Shown here: piece by piece, positions 8,643 through 17,432 of the stretch
Numbering within the stretch: the stretch's first letter is position 1
How the letters are laid out: the number at the start of each line of letters is the position of its first letter
NCBI RefSeq assembly: GCF_004217185.1
Contig: NZ_SHKL01000001.1
Coordinates: 4,958,001-5,022,000 of the forward strand
Length of the DNA: 64,000 bases
Direction: 5' to 3'
From: Pseudonocardia sediminis
GTDB lineage: Bacteria > Actinomycetota > Actinomycetes > Mycobacteriales > Pseudonocardiaceae
Made by a program: the position numbers and the translations under genes
The notes under the pieces: generated by a model
The model's database searches: none
Seen by the model: the letters and a program-made list of their open reading frames with translations, nothing else
Told to the model about the DNA's origin: nothing

Positions 8643-10346
8643 ATGCCCCGTCCGATCGGGGAGCACACCACCCCGTGGCCCGAGCCCGACGCCGCCCGCT
8701 ACGTCGCCGAGGGGTACTGGGCCGGTGTCCCGCTCGGGCACCTGCTGCGCGCCGCGTCCGACCGCGCCCCGGACGCGCCGGCGCTCGCCGACGCGGCCAC
8801 GGGTCTCGCCCTGACCCACCGCGAGCTGGCCGAGCGCGTCGACGCCACCGCCGTGCGCCTGCTGGACCGGGGCCTGTCCGCCGGCGACCGGATCGTCGTG
8901 CAACTGGCCAACGGCTCCGCGTTCGTGATCCTCACCCTGGCCTGCCTGCGCGCCGGGATCGTGCCGGTGATGGCGTTGCCCGCGCACCGCCGCCGCGAGC
9001 TGACCCACCTGTCCGTGCTGTCCGAGGCGTCGGCGATCGCCGTGCCGGACACGCTGAACGGTTTCGACCACCGCGGGCTGGCCCACGAGCTGACCGAGAA
9101 CGTGCGGAACGCGACCGGCGAGCGGTGGCAGGTGCTCGTCGACGGCCCCGGGGCGGACCCGGCCGATATGGACCTGCGGACGCTCTGCGCCCCCGGCGAC
9201 GACCCGGTCGCCGACCGGGCCCGGCTCGACGCCACCGCGCCGGGGCCCCGCGACGTCGCGCTGTTCCTGCTCTCCGGCGGCACCACCGGGTCGCCGAAGC
9301 TGATCGCCCGCACGCACGACGACTACGCCTACAACGCCGTCCTCAGCGCCGGGGCCGCCGGCGTCGGCGACGACGCGGTCTACCTGGCCAGCCTGCCGCT
9401 GGCCCACAACTTCGCGCTCGCCTGCCCCGGGCTGCTCGGCGTGCTGCTGGCCGGGGGCCGGGTCGTCACGCTGCCCACCCCCGAGCCCCGCGCCGCCTTC
9501 GCCGCGATCGCCGAGCACGGCGTCACGCACGCCGCGGCGGTCCCGGCGGTGGCCGCGCGCTGGCTGGAGCACGCCGTCGGGGCCGGGCCGCCGGCACCGC
9601 TGCGCGTGCTGCAGGTCGGCGGCGCCCGGATCCCCGACGAGCTGGCCCGCCGGGTCTCCCCCGTGCTCGGTGCCCGCCTGCAGCAGGTGTTCGGGATGGC
9701 CGAGGGCCTGCTGTGCTGCACCCGTCTCGACGACCCCGACGACGTCGTCTGCACCACGCAGGGCCGCCCGCTGAGCCCGCACGACGAGGTCCGTCTCGTC
9801 GACGGCGACGACCGCGACGTGCCCGACGGCGAACCCGGCTCCCTGCTCACCCGCGGGCCCTACACCCCGCGCGGCTACTACCGCGCCCCCGAGCAGAACG
9901 CGCGCGCGTTCACCCCCGACGGCTGGTACCGCAGCGGCGACGTCTGCCGGCGCACCCCGGGCGGGAACCTCGTGGTCGAGGGCCGGGACAAGGACATGAT
10001 CAACCGTGGCGGGGAGAAGATCTCGGCGGAGGAGGTCGAGAACCTGGTCTACCGGCTGCCCGCGGTGCGGCAGGTCGCGGCCGTCGCGATGCCGGACCCG
10101 GCACTGGGCGAGCGGGTGTGCGTCTACGTCGTCGCGCAGCCCGGGTCGACGGTCACCCTCGACGAGATCCGCGCGCACATGGAGACCGTCGGCGTCGCCC
10201 GCTTCACCCTGCCCGAGCGCCTCGAGCTCGTCGACGAGCTGGCGTCCACGACGGTCGGCAAGATCGACAAGAAGGCCCTGCGCGCGGACGTCGCACGGCG
10301 GATGGAGCGGGAGCACGGAACCGGCGCGGCTCACGCACCGCGCTGA
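8643..10346 (+). CDS. Aryl-acid AMP ligase (2,3-dihydroxybenzoate/salicylate-AMP ligase-like)
   Basis: A 567-residue ANL-superfamily adenylate-forming enzyme. The P-loop-like motif LFLLSGGTTGSPKLIARTH lies near residues 200-218, FGMAEGLLCCTR is the aryl-binding/A5 region, GWYRSGDV is A7, and the C-terminal lysine lies in TVGKIDKKALR. The N-terminal layout (WPEPDAARYVAEGYWAG) matches the EntE/DhbE/SdgA branch, which activates salicylate or 2,3-dihydroxybenzoate with ATP. The ATG is preceded by GGAGG. No siderophore carrier or NRPS lies nearby, and the preceding gene is an aryl-CoA hydroxylase, so catabolic activation of salicylate or a relative is favoured over siderophore synthesis. Confidence 0.84.
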   Translation: MPRPIGEHTTPWPEPDAARYVAEGYWAGVPLGHLLRAASDRAPDAPALADAATGLALTHRELAERVDATAVRLLDRGLSAGDRIVVQLANGSAFVILTLACLRAGIVPVMALPAHRRRELTHLSVLSEASAIAVPDTLNGFDHRGLAHELTENVRNATGERWQVLVDGPGADPADMDLRTLCAPGDDPVADRARLDATAPGPRDVALFLLSGGTTGSPKLIARTHDDYAYNAVLSAGAAGVGDDAVYLASLPLAHNFALACPGLLGVLLAGGRVVTLPTPEPRAAFAAIAEHGVTHAAAVPAVAARWLEHAVGAGPPAPLRVLQVGGARIPDELARRVSPVLGARLQQVFGMAEGLLCCTRLDDPDDVVCTTQGRPLSPHDEVRLVDGDDRDVPDGEPGSLLTRGPYTPRGYYRAPEQNARAFTPDGWYRSGDVCRRTPGGNLVVEGRDKDMINRGGEKISAEEVENLVYRLPAVRQVAAVAMPDPALGERVCVYVVAQPGSTVTLDEIRAHMETVGVARFTLPERLELVDELASTTVGKIDKKALRADVARRMEREHGTGAAHAPR

Positions 10347-10437
10347 GAGGCCGGAGCCACCGCACGCGCGCCCGGCGTCGCGAAGCGGCTGCGCCCGCGG
10401 ACGCGTGGCGACGGGCAACGCGCGCCACCGCCTGAGG

Positions 10438-11259
10438 TCAGGCCCGGGGACGCAGGTGCGGGTGGCGCTTCAGGTAGTCGCGGGCGGCGCCGCGGAACAG
10501 GGCGCGGCTGTCGGCGTCCGGCACCACCGGGCAGGTCGCGCAGTACGGAACCTCGCGGGAGCGGGCGACCTCGGTGCGGAACGCCAGGCAGCAGGTGCGA
10601 CGGTCGGTGTACATCCACGTGCGACCGGCCTCCTCGATCGCCTCGATGCCGACCAGTCCGTCGAGCACCGGGTTCTCGGCGAGGAACGCCCGCAGCACCG
10701 GCACGTACCGGGCACCGTCGTCGCAGGGCCAGGACAGGTGCAGTAACGACGTCGCCACCGCGTTCGCGACGACACCGCGCAGCACCCGCATTCCGGCCCG
10801 GGTGTGCTCGTGCACGGCCTGCGCCGCGGGCTCCAGGTTCCCCGCGACGAGCCCGTCACCCACCGCGCGCCGGGTCCCGGTCGTGCTCACCGGACCGCTG
10901 AACACCACCCGCGCGAACCCGGCACCGACCTGCTCGATCCGCACCGAGCCGAGCCGGGCGTCGACGACCCGGCCCTCCTCGAACCACGCCGCGAGGACGG
11001 GCGCGACGACCCGGTGGGCGTACTGCTCGAGCAGCAACGACCCGGCGACCGCCCGGCTCCCGGTCCCCCGCGCCGACGCGACCACGTCGAGCGCCGCGGG
11101 CAGGCCCGGGCCGAACAGATCCGTCGCCGCCACCCATCCCGGCCCGGACGGCTCTCCGGGCGCGCCGAGGAACGCGACGAACCGGTCGCCCCTCGCGACG
11201 CCGTCGGTCAGGACGGCCCCCGTCGTCCCGGCCGGGGCCGTCGTGACGTCGGGCTGCAT
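10438..11259 (-). CDS. FhuF-like (2Fe-2S) ferric-siderophore reductase family protein
   Basis: A 273-residue protein whose C-terminus carries the FhuF cysteine signature CC-x10-C-x2-C (CCLAFRTEV, then YCATCPV), expected to bind a 2Fe-2S cluster. FhuF-type proteins reduce ferric siderophores in the cytoplasm. The N-terminal 150 residues are helical and contain LLLEQYAHRVVAPVLAAWFEEG, typical of the family. No siderophore transporter adjoins it. The ATG at 11259 is used; longer frames upstream read into the neighbour's antisense sequence. Confidence 0.78.
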   Translation of the reverse strand: MQPDVTTAPAGTTGAVLTDGVARGDRFVAFLGAPGEPSGPGWVAATDLFGPGLPAALDVVASARGTGSRAVAGSLLLEQYAHRVVAPVLAAWFEEGRVVDARLGSVRIEQVGAGFARVVFSGPVSTTGTRRAVGDGLVAGNLEPAAQAVHEHTRAGMRVLRGVVANAVATSLLHLSWPCDDGARYVPVLRAFLAENPVLDGLVGIEAIEEAGRTWMYTDRRTCCLAFRTEVARSREVPYCATCPVVPDADSRALFRGAARDYLKRHPHLRPRA

Positions 11260-11347
11260 CCCGGCGACGCTACCGCCCCCGCCTCGCCGGCCACCCCGAC
11301 CCGTGAGCGGAAATCGTCGCCGGGGCGACGATTTCCGCGCACGACCC

Positions 11348-12274
11348 TCAGGCGAACAGGGCCTTGCGCAGAGCGTGGGTCTGGTCCAGGCCGAAGCGCA
11401 GGGAGACCTCGGCCTTCGAGAACAGAGCGTCGAAACCGTGGAACGCGCCGGGGACGATCTCCAGCTCGCACGGCACCCCGGCGGCCTCCAGCCGTCGGGC
11501 GTAGGCGACGTCCTCGTCGTGGAACAGGTCGAGGGTCCCGACCCCGATCCACGCCGGCGGCAGGCCGGTGAGGTCCTCGCGCCGGGCGGGTGCCGAGTAC
11601 GGCGAGACACCCGGCCCGCCGGGCTCGCGGCCCAGGTAGGACGTCCAGCCGAAGCGGTTGCTCCTGGCCGTCCATATGCGGACGGTGAGCGTGTCGAGGT
11701 CGGGGCGGGTGACCGTGCGGTCGTCGAGCATCGGGTAGACGAGCAGCTGGAACACCGGCCGGACCTCACCCCGGTCGTGGGCGAGCAGCGACACGGCGGC
11801 GGCCAGCCCTCCCCCGGCGCTGGCGCCGCCGACGGCGATCCGGCCGGGGTCGACGCCCAGCTCACCGGCGCGCGCGACGAGACCGCGCAGGCCCGCGTAG
11901 ACGTCCTCCACCGCCGCCGGAGCGGGGTCGGCCGGCGCGAGCCGGTACCGCACGGCGGCCACGACGATGCCGAGGTCGCGCACCAGGTCGATGTTCTTCT
12001 GGTCGTCCTGCTCCGGGGAGCCGAGGACGAGACCGCCGCCGTGGATCCACAGCAGCGCCGGCACCGCGTCGGTCGCACCGGCGGGCCGGAACACCCGCAG
12101 CGAGACGGGCGGCGCGTCCGGCGGGCCGGGGACGACGAGCTCCTGCACGGTCACGCCCGGGGGCGGAGCGACCGGCCGGGTCTTGAGGCGTCGCGCGAGC
12201 TCGCTCAGACGCGGTCCGACGCTGATCGGCGGGAGGAAGCGCCCGAGGGCGAGGTCGGGATGGAAGGCGGCCAC
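11348..12274 (-). CDS. Alpha/beta hydrolase, hormone-sensitive-lipase type
   Basis: About 308 residues. The oxyanion-hole motif HGGG occurs in LLWIHGGGLVLGS, the nucleophile elbow is GGASAGG, and the acid and histidine lie in DLFHDEDVAYA and GAFHGFD, the usual order for bacterial HSL/acetyl esterases. It hydrolyses short-chain esters in the cytoplasm. The start is uncertain: the GTG at 12274 leaves a compact N-terminus but has no good ribosome-binding site. An upstream frame to 12424 reads basic low-complexity sequence. Confidence 0.8.
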   Translation of the reverse strand: MAAFHPDLALGRFLPPISVGPRLSELARRLKTRPVAPPPGVTVQELVVPGPPDAPPVSLRVFRPAGATDAVPALLWIHGGGLVLGSPEQDDQKNIDLVRDLGIVVAAVRYRLAPADPAPAAVEDVYAGLRGLVARAGELGVDPGRIAVGGASAGGGLAAAVSLLAHDRGEVRPVFQLLVYPMLDDRTVTRPDLDTLTVRIWTARSNRFGWTSYLGREPGGPGVSPYSAPARREDLTGLPPAWIGVGTLDLFHDEDVAYARRLEAAGVPCELEIVPGAFHGFDALFSKAEVSLRFGLDQTHALRKALFA

Positions 12275-12427
12275 GGGCGCATTGCTACCAGACCCGGCGC
12301 GGCACGGGTGCTTGCACGCCCGCACGACCGTCGGGCGCGCCGAGCGGGGCGTCAGGGTCTGTCGATCGAGCAGGGACAACCGTGACGCCCCGCTCGGCGA
12401 GCTCCGGCGCGTGTCCGGACGCACGAC

Positions 12428-12466
12428 GGCGGCGCCCGCCCCCGGTCGTCGGGGACGGGCGCCGCC
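12428..12466 (-). terminator. Terminator of the nitrile hydratase operon
   Basis: An 11-bp perfect stem (12428-12438 with 12456-12466) encloses a further C/G-rich inner stem, placed just beyond the last stop of the nitrile-hydratase operon at 12479 (minus-strand direction). Confidence 0.6.
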
Positions 12467-12478
12467 GGTCGTGGAGCG

Positions 12479-12979
12479 TCACCGCGTCGCGGGCGAGACC
12501 GCGACCGGCTCCCGGCGTGGACGGTGGTGGTCGGCGTTGCGCGGGGTGGCGAGCACCTCGCCCGTGCGGTTCTCGAGCGCGATCGAGTCCGACAGCGCCC
12601 CGCTGGAGGCGAGGACGGTCTCCAGCGCCTGGACCCAGTGCTCGTAGTAGTTCCAGGGCTCGCCGCCCTTGCCGTCCTCCCACTGCTTGATCGAGTCGAT
12701 CAGGGAGAGCTGGAACTCGCTCCACCCGTAGTGGCCCTCGTTGTAGGCGGCCACCGCGAGCGCGAACGCGCGCAGCTCCCACGGCTCGTCGAAGCCCTTG
12801 TCCGCCTGCGGCAGGTCGCAGAGCAGCTTCTCCACCCGGCGACGGGCGTCGCCGATCTCGGTGGCGTCCTGCCGGTAGCCCTCCCGGCCCTCGGATACCT
12901 CGGTGGCGTCGAGGTCCTCGTAGGGCTCGCCGTCGGCGAACGGGAGATGACCGTGCCCGTGTCCGTGGTCGCCCCCCAT
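12479..12979 (-). CDS. Nitrile hydratase accessory protein (activator)
   Basis: A 166-residue protein with a His/Gly-rich start (MGGDHGHGHGH) followed by the conserved helical core of nitrile hydratase activators: FDEPWELRAFALAVAAYNEG, then YGWSEF, and EPWNYYEHWVQALETVL. These proteins insert cobalt into the alpha subunit or exchange subunits during maturation. The His-rich N-terminus could hold metal, which is inference. The ATG overlaps the alpha-subunit stop by one base, so the two are translationally coupled. Confidence 0.88.
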   Translation of the reverse strand: MGGDHGHGHGHLPFADGEPYEDLDATEVSEGREGYRQDATEIGDARRRVEKLLCDLPQADKGFDEPWELRAFALAVAAYNEGHYGWSEFQLSLIDSIKQWEDGKGGEPWNYYEHWVQALETVLASSGALSDSIALENRTGEVLATPRNADHHRPRREPVAVSPATR

Positions 12980-13584
12980 CAGGCGGGCTGCTTCGGCCGG
13001 CCGACGCCGATCATCGACTCGCGGGTGACCAGCTCGGCGAGCTGCTCCTCGCTGAAGCCGTCGGTCCCGGCCGGACGCTGCGGCAGCACCCAGTAGCGCA
13101 GCTCCGAGCTGGTGTCCCAGACACGGACCTCGACCGACTCCGGCACGTCGAGCCCGAACTCCTCGGACAGCACCTTGCGGGGCTCGCGCACCATCCGGGC
13201 GCGGTAGGCGGGCTCCTTGTACCAGTTCGGCGGCAGGCCCAGCACCGGCCACGGGTAGCAGGAGCACAGCGTGCAGACGATGGCGTGGTGGACCTCGTCG
13301 GTGTTCTCGACGGCGACCATCTCCTCGCCCTGCAGGCCGCCGATGCCCAGCTCGGCGCAGGCGGTCGAGGCGTTCTCCAGCAGGCGCTTCTTGAAGTCGG
13401 GGTCGCTCCAGGCCTTGGCGACGACCTTGGCGCCGAGCTGCGGGCCGACCTCGTTCTCGTAGATCTCGGCGAGCCGGTCGACCGCCGCGGTCGTCATCAG
13501 GCCCTTCTCGATCATCAGCGACTCGATCGCCTTGACCCGGGCCGCGATCTGTTCCTGGTGGGTCGGGGTGTTCGTCGTGGTCAT
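12979..13584 (-). CDS. nthA: Nitrile hydratase alpha subunit, cobalt type
   Basis: A 201-residue catalytic subunit that hydrates nitriles to amides. The metal site is C104-T-L-C107-S-C109 in VCTLCSCYPWP; threonine after the first cysteine marks the cobalt enzymes, where iron enzymes have serine. The last two cysteines are those oxidised to sulfinic and sulfenic acid in active enzymes. GLPPNW and VLPQRPAGT are family-invariant blocks. It lies downstream of the beta subunit by 34 bases. Overall similarity to the Pseudonocardia thermophila enzyme is from memory and should be verified. Confidence 0.95.
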   Translation of the reverse strand: MTTTNTPTHQEQIAARVKAIESLMIEKGLMTTAAVDRLAEIYENEVGPQLGAKVVAKAWSDPDFKKRLLENASTACAELGIGGLQGEEMVAVENTDEVHHAIVCTLCSCYPWPVLGLPPNWYKEPAYRARMVREPRKVLSEEFGLDVPESVEVRVWDTSSELRYWVLPQRPAGTDGFSEEQLAELVTRESMIGVGRPKQPA

Positions 13585-13618
13585 GGTTGTTCTCCGCGAT
13601 TCAGGACGTGGACGGAAC

Positions 13619-14311
13619 TCAGGAACCGGCCGGGACGATGTAGGGCTCCCAGACGTCGAACGTGACCGTCCCGTTGGGCTCGGCCGTCTCGGCGCCCCAG
13701 AGCTCGGTGTTGGTGAACTGCACGGTGTAGACGTGCTCGGGGTCCTCGCCCCCGAAGTTGCCCGCGGCATCGGGGTAGATCATCTCGCCGTGGGCGAGCA
13801 CGATGACGCCCGTCTTCCCGCGCACGTACGTCGCCCGGCGGGTGTGACCGCGCGGGGAGTCGGCGACGACGGTGACCCGGTCGCCGACGGCGAACCTCGC
13901 GGTCTTGCCGGTGTCGCGGGAGGCGTTCGCCCCCGCCGGGATGACGGCGTCGATGAACGCGACGAGCTCACCGTCGGGGTCCTGGTCCTCCGGCAGCGGC
14001 GCGTCCGGGTTCTCCAGGTAGTACTGCGCCCGCTTGTCGACCTCGGCCTGGTCCCAGTGCCCGGTCCGGATCCCGTGGAAGGTCACCGACTCCAGCCAGT
14101 GCTCGTAGTAGGGCGAGGTCAGGTACTCGACCGGCGGGATCAGCTCCATGCCGTACCGGAACGAGTCGACCCCGAAGAAGCCGGCCTTGAAGGCCAGCGG
14201 GAAGAACGTGTGGGCGTGCTTCTCCCACTCCGCCTTCCACACCGGTTCGTGCTCCGGGGGCGCGACGGCGCCGAGGCCGTCCCGTCCGCCGAGGTCGTGA
14301 ATGCCGTTCAC
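13619..14311 (-). CDS. nthB: Nitrile hydratase beta subunit
   Basis: A 230-residue beta chain with the canonical start NGIHDLGGRDGLG, the YYEHWLESV helix and a C-terminal SH3-like barrel (FAVGDRVTV, ARFAVGD, then VYTVQFTNTELWG). It forms the active-site channel with the alpha chain. Two adjacent GTG codons (14314, 14311) follow AGGAGG; 14311 is chosen because family members begin with the M-N-G tripeptide. The beta-before-alpha order is typical of Co-type operons. Confidence 0.93.
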   Translation of the reverse strand: MNGIHDLGGRDGLGAVAPPEHEPVWKAEWEKHAHTFFPLAFKAGFFGVDSFRYGMELIPPVEYLTSPYYEHWLESVTFHGIRTGHWDQAEVDKRAQYYLENPDAPLPEDQDPDGELVAFIDAVIPAGANASRDTGKTARFAVGDRVTVVADSPRGHTRRATYVRGKTGVIVLAHGEMIYPDAAGNFGGEDPEHVYTVQFTNTELWGAETAEPNGTVTFDVWEPYIVPAGS

Positions 14312-14337
14312 CACGGTGGTCCTCCTGGAAGTGGTCG

Positions 14338-15891
14338 TCAGCTGTTTCTCTGCCCGGCGGCCGCCGGGATCGAGGCGGGCGGGGCCGGGAACCCGCCCAC
14401 CGCCTGCTCGTAGGCGTGCGCGGCGCGCAGCACGGTGGCGTCGTCGAAGCTCCGGCCGACGAGCATCAGCCCGCACGGCAGGCCGTCCACCAGCTCGGCC
14501 GGCACGGTGCAGGCCGGGTGCCCGGTGACGTCGAACGGTGCGCAGTTGCCGATCATCGACAGCGCCGTCGTCAGGTAGTCGCCGAGCGGGGCGTCGTAGC
14601 CCAGCAGCGGCTGCGCCGTGAACGGCAGGGTCGGCAGCGCCAGGAGGTCGTAGGACGAGAACGCCGCGTCGTAGGCCGCCTTCAGCTCGAACGCGAGGTT
14701 GCGGGCCATGGCGTACCACTTCCCACCGCCCGCCTTGAACGTGTAGCCGCCGGAGAGTCCGACCAGCTTGACCGTCTTGGACAGCTCGGAGCCCCGGGTG
14801 ATGCGCTGGGCCCCGTAGTGCTCCATCAGCTCGGGGTCGTAGAGGCCCTGGGAGTTCATGCCGTAGGCGTTGCCGGCGATCATCTGGAACGCCGCGCCCT
14901 CGGTGGCGATCACGTTCCAGACCGCCATCCCGTCGGTGTGCCAGGGGATCGACACCTCCTCGACGACCGCGCCCGCCCCGCGCAGCGCGTCCACCGCGGC
15001 CCGGACGGACGCGTCGACGCCCGCGTCGCTCTCCGGCCGGCCGAAGCCCTCGGTGAGCACGCCGATCCGCAGGCCCTCGACCCCCTGACCGAGCGCGGCC
15101 GTGTAGTCGATCGCGTCCACGGTGGTCGGTTGGCGGGGGTCCAGACCGTCGACCCCGGCCAGCACGCCGAGCATGAGCGCCGCGTCGGCGACGGTGCGGG
15201 TCATCGGACCGAGGTGGTCGATCGTCTGCTCGATCGGGAACGCGCCGGTGTAGGGCACCAGGCCGTGCGTCGGCTTGTGGCCGACGCCGCCGGAGAACGA
15301 CGACGGGATGCGGACCGACCCGCCCTGGTCACCGCCGAGCGCGAGGTCCACCTCCCCGGTGACGACGAGGGCGGCACTGCCGGAGGACGAGCCGCCGGAG
15401 TTGCGCGTCGGGTCCCAGGGGTTGCGCACCGGCCACGGCTTCGAGGTGAAGCTCCCGCCGGAGAAGCAGAGGTCCTCGCACATCGACTTGCCGGTGATCG
15501 TCGCGCCGGCCTCGAGCAGCCGGGTGACGACGGTGGCGTCGCGGCGCGGGACGAAGCCCTCCACCGTGGCCGAGCCGTTCGTCATCGGCACGCCGGCGAC
15601 GCTGACGTTGTCCTTGATCGCCACGGTCTTGCCGGCCAGCGGGCCCTGCGCGGCGCCGGGGATCGACGTCGTCACATACCAGGCGCCCAGCGGGTTGTCG
15701 GTCGGCTCGGCCCACGCCCGGTCCGGGGCGTCCGGCGCGGTGGCGTTGTAGAGCTCCTCGACCCGCTCCGACGCGGCGAACGTCGAGGCCACCGCGGGGC
15801 CGATCTCGGAGAGCTCGGCGTCGGAGAGACCGAACCCGAAATGTCTGTTCAGCGCCGCCAGGGCGGCGGCGTCCGGTGGGGGTATCGCCAC
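14338..15891 (-). CDS. Amidase (amidase-signature family)
   Basis: A 517-residue hydrolase that converts amides from the nitrile hydratase into carboxylic acids and ammonia. The Ser-cisSer-Lys triad is visible: the lysine in VAIKDNVSVAG, the cis-serine in GGSSSGSAALV and the nucleophile in GGDQGGSVRIPSS. The extended N-terminal helices match nitrile-pathway amidases such as those of Rhodococcus. The GTG at 15891 has GAGGAG 5 bases upstream; an earlier GTG at 15897 lies too close to that site. It is the first enzyme gene of the operon and is followed after 26 bases by the beta subunit. Confidence 0.93.
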   Translation of the reverse strand: MAIPPPDAAALAALNRHFGFGLSDAELSEIGPAVASTFAASERVEELYNATAPDAPDRAWAEPTDNPLGAWYVTTSIPGAAQGPLAGKTVAIKDNVSVAGVPMTNGSATVEGFVPRRDATVVTRLLEAGATITGKSMCEDLCFSGGSFTSKPWPVRNPWDPTRNSGGSSSGSAALVVTGEVDLALGGDQGGSVRIPSSFSGGVGHKPTHGLVPYTGAFPIEQTIDHLGPMTRTVADAALMLGVLAGVDGLDPRQPTTVDAIDYTAALGQGVEGLRIGVLTEGFGRPESDAGVDASVRAAVDALRGAGAVVEEVSIPWHTDGMAVWNVIATEGAAFQMIAGNAYGMNSQGLYDPELMEHYGAQRITRGSELSKTVKLVGLSGGYTFKAGGGKWYAMARNLAFELKAAYDAAFSSYDLLALPTLPFTAQPLLGYDAPLGDYLTTALSMIGNCAPFDVTGHPACTVPAELVDGLPCGLMLVGRSFDDATVLRAAHAYEQAVGGFPAPPASIPAAAGQRNS

Positions 15892-15921
15892 GTGCACTCC
15901 TCGGATGGAAGGTCACCCGAG

Positions 15922-15950
15922 AACCTAGAAGGAGGCCCACGTCACGTCAA
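15922..15950 (-). promoter_or_regulatory. Candidate promoter for the amidase-nitrile hydratase operon
   Basis: On the minus strand, TTGACG (15945-15950) and TAGGTT (15922-15927) are separated by exactly 17 bases. The transcript would start about 25 bases before the amidase start, in the 85-base gap after the sensor gene. It implies the enzyme genes can be transcribed separately from the regulators. Sequence inspection only. Confidence 0.45.
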
Positions 15951-15976
15951 TGATCCCTGACGCGTTGACATGATGT

Positions 15977-17410
15977 TTACCCGGCCGCACCAACCGGATA
16001 CACACGGTCGAACATCGCCCCGTGCGCCTCGGCCAGGTAGAGCCGCTGCTGCACGAGGTCGGACCCGTCGAGGGTGACCGTCCCGCGCGGGAGCTCGAAG
16101 CGCCCGACGCGCATCTCGTCGGCCACCCGCAGCGGGTCGGTGGACCGGGCTCGGCGCGCGGCTCCGGACCACATGTGGATCGCCTCGAACACCGACTCCG
16201 ACAGCGTCGACAACGGTGGCGCCCACGGGCCGAACGCCTCGCGGTAGCGCGTCACGAGCGAGTCGTTGCGCTCGGTCCCGAGACCCTGGAAGTACCCGGA
16301 GACGCCGTGGATGCCCGGTGCCGCCGCCGCGCCGACCCGTTCGAGGGTGGACTCGTCCATCGCCGGCCCGAGGCTCAGCGCCGTCTCGCGCAGGCCCATC
16401 GCGTGGCACTGCCGCTCGAAGGCCGCGCCGTCGGCCCCGACGAACGTGTTCAGCACGACGTCGGCCCCGGACGCCGCGACGGCCTCGACCAGCGGCGTGA
16501 AGTCCTGCGTCCCGAGCGGTGCGTAGCGTTCACCGACCAGCGTCGCGCCGTGGGCCGGGAGCACCGCGCGGGCCGCGGCGTTGACCGCCCGCGGCCAGAC
16601 GTAGTCGTTGCCGGCGAGGAACCAGCGCCGTCCGCCGGCCGAGCGCATCAGCGGCGCGGCGGCCGCGGCCAGCTGTGCGGCGGGCCGCTCGCCGAGCCGG
16701 ATCCGGAGCCGTTCCTCGCGCCCGCCCTCGTTCATATGCGGCTCGACGAGCAGCACGCCGCTGTCGGCCAGGGACGCCGAGACCGCCTCGAACGTCGCCG
16801 ACGTCGTCATCACGATGATCGTGCGGCAGCCCGACCGCACCAGCCGTCGTGCCTCGAGGACCCCGGTGGCGGCGTCGGTCGCGTCGTCGGCGACCAGCAG
16901 GTCGACCGGGCGGCCGCCGATCCCGCCGTCGCCGTTGATCTCCTCCAGGGCCAGCGACGCGACGTTCTCGGTCGCCGCCGCGAACAGGCTCCCGGGACCG
17001 GACTTGCTGGTCAGCAGGCCCAGCCGGTTGCCGCCCGCGGCGCCCGCGCGCACCGGGAGACCCTGACGGCGCATGAGCCACTCCAGCCCGCGCTCGTCGA
17101 TCTCGGAGTGCAGCCGGATCCGGGTCCCGCCGGGGGCCGCGGTGAACCGCAGCCGGATGCGCCCGCGCCACGGCTGGGCGTGGGTGACGGTGAGCGAGTG
17201 CGGGCGGCGCACGTCGCTGATCCGCCCGTGGATGTCGACCGGCGCGGTGCCACCGAGCGGGGCGCGCAGCGTCACGACGGCGCCCACGGCGAGACGGTCG
17301 CAGTCGGCGTCGAAGAGCCACCCGGCCCCGGAGCCCCTGCCGAACCGGTCGAACACGACCTCGGGCGGGACGGCCGCGAACTCCTCGGCGGTGACGGCGA
17401 CGACGCCCAC
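15977..17410 (-). CDS. SRPBCC domain fused to AmiC-like amide-binding domain; probable nitrile/amide sensor
   Basis: A 477-residue cytoplasmic protein with no signal peptide. Residues about 10-118 look like an SRPBCC/AHSA1 fold (PPEVVFDRFGRGSG, GWLF, HSLTVTHAQPW, then RLRFTAAPGGTRIRLHSEID). Residues about 129-470 are a type I periplasmic-binding fold of the AmiC/NhhC kind (RLGLLTSKSGP at the start, ALEEINGDGGIGGRPV, ARRLVRSGCRTIIVMTTSAT). AmiC in Pseudomonas and NhhC/NhlC in Rhodococcus are intracellular amide sensors for amidase and nitrile hydratase operons. Lack of an export signal and position directly before the amidase support that role. The SRPBCC fusion is unusual. Its GTG start lies 22 bases after the ArsR stop. 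Confidence 0.8.
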   Translation of the reverse strand: MGVVAVTAEEFAAVPPEVVFDRFGRGSGAGWLFDADCDRLAVGAVVTLRAPLGGTAPVDIHGRISDVRRPHSLTVTHAQPWRGRIRLRFTAAPGGTRIRLHSEIDERGLEWLMRRQGLPVRAGAAGGNRLGLLTSKSGPGSLFAAATENVASLALEEINGDGGIGGRPVDLLVADDATDAATGVLEARRLVRSGCRTIIVMTTSATFEAVSASLADSGVLLVEPHMNEGGREERLRIRLGERPAAQLAAAAAPLMRSAGGRRWFLAGNDYVWPRAVNAAARAVLPAHGATLVGERYAPLGTQDFTPLVEAVAASGADVVLNTFVGADGAAFERQCHAMGLRETALSLGPAMDESTLERVGAAAAPGIHGVSGYFQGLGTERNDSLVTRYREAFGPWAPPLSTLSESVFEAIHMWSGAARRARSTDPLRVADEMRVGRFELPRGTVTLDGSDLVQQRLYLAEAHGAMFDRVYPVGAAG

Positions 17411-17432
17411 GGCTACCGCACCCGGGACGTGC

